Positions 57,710-64,000 of a stretch of 64,000 nucleotides of DNA are shown one piece after another. A program made the translations under genes and the position numbers. Numbering within the stretch: position 1 is the first letter of the stretch; every line of letters begins with the position of its first letter. This stretch comes from Anaeramoeba flamelloides (Eukaryota; Metamonada; Anaeramoebidae), in contig JANTQA010000015.1 in assembly GCA_027625915.1 (NCBI GenBank), positions 10,507,001 through 10,571,000 of the forward strand, given 5' to 3'. Under the pieces are notes generated by a model. It was not told where the DNA came from, made no database searches, and was given only the letters and a program-made list of their open reading frames with translations.

Positions 57710-58160
57710 CATGAAAATAATCCAGTACAAGATTTTTAATTGTGGATATTAGTAAAAATGTTGTCTAATTTGATTTAATTTCAATCAAATCCTTTTTTTA
57801 TAAAGAACCAATTTTCTATGAATTCAGTAATGAATGCACCGAAAGTTCATTTAAGTGGGATTTCTATAGAATACTCAGTTAATTGTTTGATAATATAAGT
57901 AGATCAACTTTTTTTGAAAACAATTGAGTTTTATAGAGGTTTACTAGAGTTTGGAAGAGGGTACTTTTTTATGTTTTTTGATTGATTGAATGATGTTTTG
58001 AACAAGTGTGATTTCAATTAATCATCATTCTAATAAGTGGGTGAGTTATAACAGAAAAATTTTGATTCTTAAAAAAAGGATTTGATTGGAAATATATGAA
58101 ATTAGACAGCAATTTCCCTAATATTCACGATTAAAAATCTTGTGTTGGATTATTTTCATG
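57710..58160. mobile_element. MITE with about 100-bp inverted repeats (family M8)
   Basis: The left end CATGAAAATAATCCAGTACA, then GATTTTTAATTGTGGATATT, is mirrored by AATATTCACGATTAAAAATC and GGATTATTTTCATG on the right. It abuts M7 with only a few bases between. A diverged relative lies at 7830-8140 and a fragment near 59060-59125. Confidence 0.75.
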
Positions 58161-58176
58161 ACCATTATTTTTTTCA

Positions 58177-58391
58177 CTGCTTGACAGAAAAAAAGATCAA
58201 AATTTTCATTTGGATTTCCAAAATCTCGTATCAGAAATTTAAATAAAATCACCAATATACCCAATTCTCAAAGGAGAATTAGTAATTTAAGCTTATTTTA
58301 ATAATTAAAAAATTGAAATGTAAACAAATTTTTACAATCTTTTTTGGGAAAGCTAAATGTAATTTTGTATCTTTTATTTTGCTACAAATAA
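58177..58391. mobile_element. MITE family M6, copy c
   Basis: The left end CTGCTTGACAG, then GATCAAAATTTTCATTTGGA, and the right end GGGAAAGCTAAATGTAATTT, then ATTTTGCTACAAATAA and TA, match the ends of the copies at 56046-56492. About 215 bp, diverged. Confidence 0.65.
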
Positions 58392-58611
58392 TACTTATAA
58401 AGGTGTGGAACATCCAAGCCACTGTCCAGTAGTATGACTAAATTAAAATTAATTATTTTGAAATTTTTTATTTTTTTATGTTAATTTTAAATAAGGAATG
58501 CAATTTGTTGAGATTTTTTTATAATTTTCTCAATTTTTTTTATTTTTTTTTTTTTTTTTTGGTTTCTTTTTTTGCTTTCATTTTTTTTCTTGGTAATAGT
58601 CAATTCATATA

Positions 58612-58809
58612 CAGTCAGTTTCACTTTTAAGGCACAAACTTTCAACCAAATTTAAGGCACAAAAAAAATCTCAAATTAAGGCACAAAATTTGGAAAAATT
58701 TTTTTTACAATTTATTTTTACTAGAACTTGAATTTTGTGCCTTAATTTAAGATTTTTTTTGTGCCTTAAATTTAGTTGAAAGTTTGTGCCTTAAAAGTGA
58801 AACTGACTG
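58612..58809. mobile_element. Tc1/mariner-like palindromic MITE (family M2, copy c)
   Basis: 198 bp, exactly the length of copies a and b, with TA at 58610-58611 and 58810-58811. It begins CAGTCAGTTTCACTTTTAAG and ends with the inverted form. Both arms share the compensating C-to-T/G-to-A change (TTTCAC and GTGAAA), so the arms stay complementary. Confidence 0.85.
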
Positions 58810-58970
58810 TATAAAAACTTTGAAAACTCAGAAAGGGGTGTTAAAATAATAGTTTAAGTGTGATCTCTTTTAAAATGTGTATATTTACTCTTTTAAAAAT
58901 TTAAAGGTTAAAGATTTTAATTTCCTAAAGAAATTATGATTTCTGTAGAGGAAACTTCGGTTGGTCATTC

Positions 58971-58976
<6 letters not shown>

Positions 58977-59003
<27 letters not shown>
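58977..59003 (+). repeat. Poly-T run
   Basis: A run of about 27 T. It makes the 65-residue open frame across it (a run of F) an artefact. Confidence 0.8.
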
Positions 59004-59008
<5 letters not shown>

Positions 59009-59306
59009 CAGTGGTTTCTTCCGGTATTTCTTTGAGAATATCAACTGTGATAAATATAGCTCACCCGCTTAATAGAATGATGATTAATAAAATTAAAATT
59101 GATGAAAACAATATTCAATCAACCAAAAAATAATTTTAAAAATATTACAGTCTATCCAAAGCTGGCCTGAATTTTTTTCAATATCAAATTTTGATGTTGA
59201 TATAGATTTTTAAAAACTTGAATATGAGAATAATAAAATTCATATTGAAAAAAAAATTCCTAAATGAGACAATATTCATGTTCTTTGTTATAATCACTAA
59301 AATAGA

Positions 59307-60022
59307 AGAAAATCGAAATTACTCAAAAATTTTTAACTGTCATAAAAACACTTTATGGACAACTTATAAGAGACTCTAGTGTCAATATAAGTAGTTTAAA
59401 GTTACAATTTGGTATTTTATTGTAGAAAAAAATTATTTGTTTGACTGAAAATATAACCATTCTAAAAAATAAAAATTTTGGGGAATAGTAAGAAGCACAT
59501 TTTGGATGAAAGGGATTAGCACCTTGGATGACTGTAACATTTCTGATCATTTCGGAATGTTATTAACTAAAATGGGGGGGAATGCCGTTATAAAGACAAT
59601 TTCAAATTGTATTTCATAACCCATAATTTTATAATCTAAAATTCAATAGAAAAATAACCAAGTAATATCAAATTACAGACGAATATGTCCTACCCTGTAT
59701 AAGGCCGACGATGCCGAACCTTCTTTAACTTCCCACCTGGAAGAGAAATTGGTTTAATCTATCCAAACAACCTACCAAATCTATACAGGGAAGAGTATAA
59801 AACATACGCCGGTATTTACCAACAATTACTCAAATAGGCTCAAAAGATACCAAAACCCCTTTAAAGTGATTTAAAGTAGAAAATTCGAAAAAAATGTTCT
59901 ACAATATAATTCCAAATTTACTGTTAAGTTGGGTATATTGGCACTAGTGTCTCTTAGAAGTTGCCCATAAAGTGTTTTTTCGGTAGTTAAAAAATTCTTA
60001 GGTATTTTCGATTTTCCGCTAT
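59307..60022. mobile_element. Element with about 85-bp inverted repeats (family M10) carrying coding-like relic
   Basis: The left repeat (AAAACACTTTATGGACAACT, then AGAGACTCTAGTGTCAATAT) is mirrored on the right (TATTGGCACTAGTGTCTCTT, GTTGCCCATAAAGTGTTTTT). The arms extend outward with lower identity. The middle (59680-59880) has clearly higher GC. Superfamily unknown. Confidence 0.7.
59680..59880 (+). pseudogene. Coding-like relic inside M10 (family unknown)
   Basis: After a possible splice acceptor (TTACAG) at about 59679, the plus frame reads a protein-like stretch with normal amino-acid composition. Pieces include RRCRTFFNFPPGREIGLIYP, NNLPNLYREEYKTYAGIYQQ and AQKIPKPL. It is interrupted, so it is not a working gene. 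The composition is unlike the surrounding K/N/F/I chance frames. It could be the end of a transposase or a captured piece of a host gene; I do not recognise the family. Confidence 0.45.
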
Positions 60023-60154
60023 TTTTGGGGATATTTGATAGATCCAATATTCAATAAAATAAATTTTCAGAGCCCAAAATTACCCCAAACATTAAAAATT
60101 CATTGAGAAACGACAAGAAATTTACTCTAAAAACAATGATTTTTTTTCTGATTA

Positions 60155-60172
60155 CAGTCAGTTCCACTTTTA
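60155..60172 (+). repeat. Lone end of MITE family M2
   Basis: TA followed by CAGTCAGTTCCACTTTTA, identical to the first 18 bases of the family M2 end, then unrelated sequence leading into the M3 element. Either a truncated copy or an excision or rearrangement scar. Confidence 0.7.
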
Positions 60173-60191
60173 CACAAGAGTAAATATAAAA

Positions 60192-60898
60192 CTAAACTAT
60201 TTTTCAGTCAAAGGGGCCCAGTTGTAATCGTATAATACACGTGTTTAAAGGGTTTGCATAGATATTAGAAGAAAAATTTTATTTTGGAAATTTCCAACTT
60301 TAAATCATTTTTTCACATTTCTACACATTTTTGTTTTTTTTTTTCGATTTTTTTTTTTAAAACGTCATTCATTTGCAAAAAAATTTTTATTGCAAGATCA
60401 ATAGTCACTTGGTCAAAACTTGTTATTCTAATGTCATTGAAACCATGTAAAGATTGTTGAGAAATCATATTGATTTCTATTGGAATTCAATTTGATCTTT
60501 GATCTTGATATTTGTTTAATAAATGTGAAAAATTTTCACTTCATTTTCATTTCCTTTTTCAAATAGAGACCACAAATACCAACAAACTTTGTTTGAGGGC
60601 TTAATTTCTAAAAGAAAAGTATGGAAAATGAAGTGAAAAATGTTTGATATTTATTATTCAAATACCAGTAGAAGTTCAAAACAAACATCCTTGTTTTTCT
60701 CAATAGGGCCCTAAGAATTTGAGTTTTTCAATTTTTAAGAAAAGCTATTGATTTATTAATATTCTTTCAGGCATGTATCAACATTTCTTTGAGGTGTATT
60801 ATTCTGTTTATTTCTTATTTGTTCTTCAAAGGTCAATTATATAAAATAATTGATATTTGAAAAAAACGTTGGGCCCCTTTGACTGAAACAGAGTTTAG
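60192..60898. mobile_element. MITE of the CAGTCAAAGGGG family (M3, copy a)
   Basis: 29-bp terminal inverted repeats with two mismatches: CTAAACTATTTTTCAGTCAA then AGGGGCCCA on the left (60192-60220), and the inverted form TGGGCCCCTTTGACTG with its tail on the right (60870-60898). About 707 bp, no long open frame. Best-preserved copy of the family. Confidence 0.8.
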
Positions 60899-60983
60899 GA
60901 TCAAAAACTTTTTTTATTGCTCAACAACTTCAAAATTTTCTTAAATTTCGATTTTTGCTGTTTAGAAGTCTCTAGGGCGTCTA

Positions 60984-61072
60984 GTTTTCGAGATATTGCC
61001 CAAAATCGATTTTTATATACAAATTGTTTAATAGTGATTTTTCACAGCTATTTTGGGCAATAACTCGAAAAA
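60984..61072. repeat. Inverted repeat around an A/T loop
   Basis: GTTTTCGAGATATTGCCCAA at the left (60984 on) pairs with TTGGGCAATAACTCGAAAAA on the right (to 61072). The arms are about 23 bp with few mismatches, and the loop is about 43 bases. Confidence 0.65.
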
Positions 61073-61409
61073 TGTAAGAGCCCCAAAAAAATGAAAAATT
61101 GAGATTGTTTTTATATTTTTTATATAGTGATCCCCATATGTTTAAATAAATTTTAAAGTTTTTTTTTTTTAATTGTAGGTTTTAGTATATATAAATAATA
61201 TAAAATCTTCTACTCCACACACTGAAAAAACTACTGAGTTACCAGCATTAATCCGAATTTTGGTACCTGAGAAGGATTTGTATTTTTGAAAAAAAAAATT
61301 TAAAAAGTTTTAAAGGTAAATTCAGGTAGCGAACATATATACTTTAATTGATCAAATTATATTTAAAAAATTAAAAAAAATAAATAAAAAACTATTAATT
61401 TAATTGATC

Positions 61410-61485
61410 TTATCAGGAATCGAACTCCAGCTAAAAACTTTTCGAATTTTGAGATCTCGGTGCTCTACGCTGAGTTAATGAGTAA
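61410..61485 (-). pseudogene. tRNA-like relic
   Basis: On the minus strand the sequence has an acceptor-like TTACTCA with TGATAA, a D-arm-like AACTCAGCGTAGAGCACC and a B-box-like GAGTTCGATTCC about 40 bases later, in the right order and spacing. The anticodon arm pairs poorly (CGAGA...TTCG) and the T stem has mismatches, so no anticodon can be named with confidence. A dead tRNA or a tRNA-derived SINE head are both possible. Confidence 0.55.
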
Positions 61486-61539
61486 TTATTGGATATTTTA
61501 AAATTATAAAATTCTGAAGATAATCGAATTGAATTTTTA

Positions 61540-62640
61540 ATTGGGTAATTTTTCTAATATATAATTTTTTTTGAAAAAAAAAAACTCTAAGTTTTTTAAG
61601 ATGAAAAAAAAATTTTTTTTTTTTTTTTTTCATTGTAAAAAAATTAACAAATTTAAAATTAAAATGAAAAAAACCTAAAAAAAAAAATTTTTTTTTTGAA
61701 AACATTTCATTTTAATAGGAAACTCTAGTAAAAATTTTTTTTTAATTTTTTAGTATTTTTTTTTTTTTTTTCTAGTGATTATACTATCAAAAATTTGAAA
61801 AAATGATTTTTAAGATAAAATAAGATGAGGTATAATAATTTTTTTTTCAAAATATTTGTAATGTGAATTTTTTTTCTGATAAATTAGAAAAAAATGAAAT
61901 TTTACTAGAGTTTTACTATTAAAAAAATATTTTTTTTAAACATTGTTTTTTCAGTGAGAATAAAAATAAAAATCATTTTTTTGAGATGTTTAAAAAAAAA
62001 AATTTTTTTTAAAGTGACCTATTTTTACTACATTTAAAAAAAAATTAAAAAAATTTTTTTATATACATTTTTTAAAATTTTCAATTTTGAAAAAGTCAAA
62101 AACGCCCATTTTAAATACAAAATAATTTCGAAACCACTTACTCTCATAAATTTTAAATTTAAAAACTTCACAAAAAAAATCAAAATAAAAAATTTTAAAA
62201 AATTTTTTGTCTGTATCAAATATATTTTAAATAGCATTTTATCAACTAATATATAGTTAAACCTATGTATTTTTATATTTAACTTGGGTCAAAGCGAAAA
62301 AAAAATAAAAAAATTTTTTTTTGAGTGTAATAAAAAAAATTTTCAAATTTAACAATTTATAACTTTTTTATTTTCAAATATATTACTTATATAATATTTG
62401 AGTAAAAAAAATATGGGAAAATCAAAAGAGTAGTAAAAAAATTTTCAAAAAAAAAATTTTTTTGAAACCTTAATTTTTTCAATTTTTTTCACCAAAATCA
62501 TATTTTTGATCAAAAATTACCCTAGTAAGATGATCTTAAAAATGTTAAAAAAATTTTATTTTTGTGTAAAAATCCACCTTTTTTAGAAATGAAGAATTCA
62601 AAATTTCAAAAAAAAAAATTTTTTTTTTGACGAAAAATCG
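61540..62640. other. A-tract/T-tract rich region
   Basis: Many junctions of the form A(5-10)T(6-12) recur about every 50-150 bases (for example near 61612, 61690, 61995, 62040, 62320, 62455 and 62615). Frames at 61475-61705 and 62034-62237 are F/K/I low-complexity. No gene. Such tracts bend DNA or exclude nucleosomes, but no function can be assigned here. Confidence 0.5.
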
Positions 62641-62786
62641 AAAATAGAGAATAACTTCTAAATTAGAGGAGATAAAGCACTCTAAACTTGAAAAATCATC
62701 TTTTCAGATTATTTGGAGGTTATAAAAATGACTAATTCGTACAGATATCCTATATTTAAAATTTTGATTTTTTTCAATTTATACTT

Positions 62787-63485
62787 CACTACAAGGAAAA
62801 TTTAAATACCTAAAATTAAAGTTAGCCAAAACTATACATTGGATTTAAGTTATACTTCTTTTATAAATTATTTTTTCAAAGTTATCATAATTTTAAGTAA
62901 TAAAAAAAGGATAGCTATTAAACTCTTGAAAATCTGAATACCCCCCTTTTCAAAAATACCGACTTTTGAAAAAAACACCTATTTTCAGGGTATTTTTTTA
63001 TTGGAAAGGTTGAAATGAATTAATTTTTGATTGAACATTAAGATTGAAAAAAGAATACATGTTAAATCAATTTGCAGAAAACAGCAGGGAATGTATATAA
63101 AAACTCAAACCTGGAAAAAAATAAAATGATAAAAAATATTCCAAAAACAGATAAAAAATCAGATTTTCAATTTAATTGAGCAATATCTTTTGATTGAAAT
63201 ATTTTATGCTATTTTAAAATTGACAAATATGGTTCTTTTTAGACTATTAAAAAGATACTTGAAAATTATCTCTCTACTAAGTCAATTAAGAAATTCAACA
63301 ATTTTACAATTAAAAATGAAAAAAATATTACTGAAAAATTTCATTTTTTTTTCAATTCCTATTAATATCTATTAAAGTTGTAAACCTCATTGAAAATTGT
63401 TATGTATAATAATGTTTATTATATGAGTGTATTTCATAAATACAAAATTTAGAGATTTTTTTTTGAAAAAATTTTCCTTGTAGTG
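62787..63485. mobile_element. Small CACTA-type element (non-autonomous)
   Basis: The left end is CACTACAAGGAAAATTTAAA and the right end is the inverted form (AAATTTTCCTTGTAGTG). About 700 bp. CACTACAAG is the standard terminal sequence of CACTA (EnSpm/CMC) transposons. A 3-bp target duplication is not seen at the present boundaries (CTT versus TAG), so one end may be changed. A 61-residue frame at 63190-63375 has no transposase features. Confidence 0.6.
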
Positions 63486-63495
63486 TAGTGTTGTG

Positions 63496-63675
63496 TAAGG
63501 AACAAACTTTCAACAAAATTTAAGGCACAATAAAAATCTCAAATTGAGGCACAAAATTCAGATTCTAGTAAAATAAATTGTAAAATAAAAAATTACAATT
63601 TTGTGCCTTAATTTGAGAATTTTTTGTCCCTTAAAATTTTGTTGAAAGTTTGTTCCTTAAAAGTGGAACTGACTG
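63496..63675. mobile_element. Tc1/mariner-like MITE (family M2, copy e, left end lost)
   Basis: Starts inside the usual left arm (TAAGGAACAAACTTTCAACA) and ends complete with AAAGTGGAACTGACTG and TA at 63676-63677. The missing left end abuts the CACTA element. Confidence 0.75.
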
Positions 63676-63689
63676 TACTTCAAAAGATT

Positions 63690-64000
63690 ATTTTCAACAT
63701 GGGCTTTCTTATTCGTTTTTTTTTTCAATATGGACTTTATTATTATCATATTCAAGTTTTTAAAAATCTATATCAACATCAAATTTTGGTATTGGAAAAT
63801 AAATTTTAAAAAGTTGAAGATGAGAATAATAAAGTTCATATTGAAAAAAAAAATTTCCTAAATGGGCAAATATTCAGGAATTTTTTCTGATTTTCAATAA
63901 ATTGTCAGAACCCAAAATGACTCTAAACATCGAAAATTCATTAAGGAACAACATAAAATTTACTCTAAAAAAATGAATTTATTTTTTGATCACATTAGAA
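63690..64000. repeat. Repeat family A, copy 3 (runs off the window)
   Basis: The blocks CTATATCAACATCAAATTTT, GAGAATAATAAAGTTCATAT, TTTCCTAAATGGGCAAATAT and CAACATAAAATTTACTCTAA follow the order seen at 59170-59280 and 60060-60140. Cut by the window end. Confidence 0.6.

Larger units (their letters stand above)
59148..60170. repeat. Repeat family A, copy 2, with nested element
   Basis: Starts ACAGTCTATCCAAAGC, then CAATATCAAATTTTGATGTT, as at 3039. Its right part (60045-60150: TTCAGAGCCCAAAATTACCC, then GAAACGACAAGAAATTTACT) matches 63890-63980 and, in reverse, 3185-3260. The element at 59307-60022 lies inside it. Confidence 0.6.

Noticed and set aside
58936-59133. 65-residue frame
   Set aside because: It depends on a 27-base poly-T run and then crosses a fragment of MITE family M8.

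Overview
This window is eukaryotic nuclear DNA. It is very AT-rich, with long A and T runs, short GT-AG introns, and lysine-, asparagine- and glutamate-rich proteins. The protein set (LRR-PP2C, SH3/PH/RasGAP, RA-like, TBL2-like, FEN1-like) and the poly-K/E tails fit a free-living amoeboid protist. The style recalls Anaeramoeba-like metamonads, with an amoebozoan as an alternative; this placement is inference, not shown by a marker gene. TAA and TGA both end the recognised reading frames, which fits the standard code.

Genes are sparse: six protein genes and one tRNA in 64 kb. From left to right: a small two-exon gene with RA/ubiquitin-like folds (494-1196, minus); a TBL2-like membrane-anchored WD40 protein (5824-7227, plus); a FEN1 relative that has lost most catalytic acidic residues but keeps a PCNA-binding motif (11108-13510, minus); a two-exon giant of about 2934 residues with repeated SH3-like/PH/helical modules ending in RasGAP (19565-28506, plus); a very basic protein with no recognised domain (34864-36477, plus); a two-exon, N-myristoylation-signal LRR-PP2C protein with degenerate metal-binding positions (43127-47184, plus); and tRNA-Trp (54441-54514, minus). 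Three genes touch small-GTPase or phosphatase signalling (RA-like, RasGAP, LRR-PP2C), but nothing shows that they act together.

The rest is dominated by small non-autonomous DNA transposons with long inverted repeats (MITEs). At least eight families can be seen. They include a TTAA-flanked palindrome (2395-2946 and two relatives), a 198-bp TA-flanked Tc1/mariner-like palindrome (three full copies, a fourth with a changed left end, and two partial copies), a TA-flanked 474-bp element, a TA-flanked family with two abutting copies sharing one TA, a family ending in CAGTCAAAGGGG, and a CACTA-type element. The right 13 kb (51-64 kb) is an almost continuous mosaic of them. A 5'-truncated, decayed LINE lies at 30564-32084 (minus). 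One element near 59.3-60.0 kb carries a GC-richer, coding-like relic. No CRISPR, operon, retroviral or bacterial-type feature was seen.
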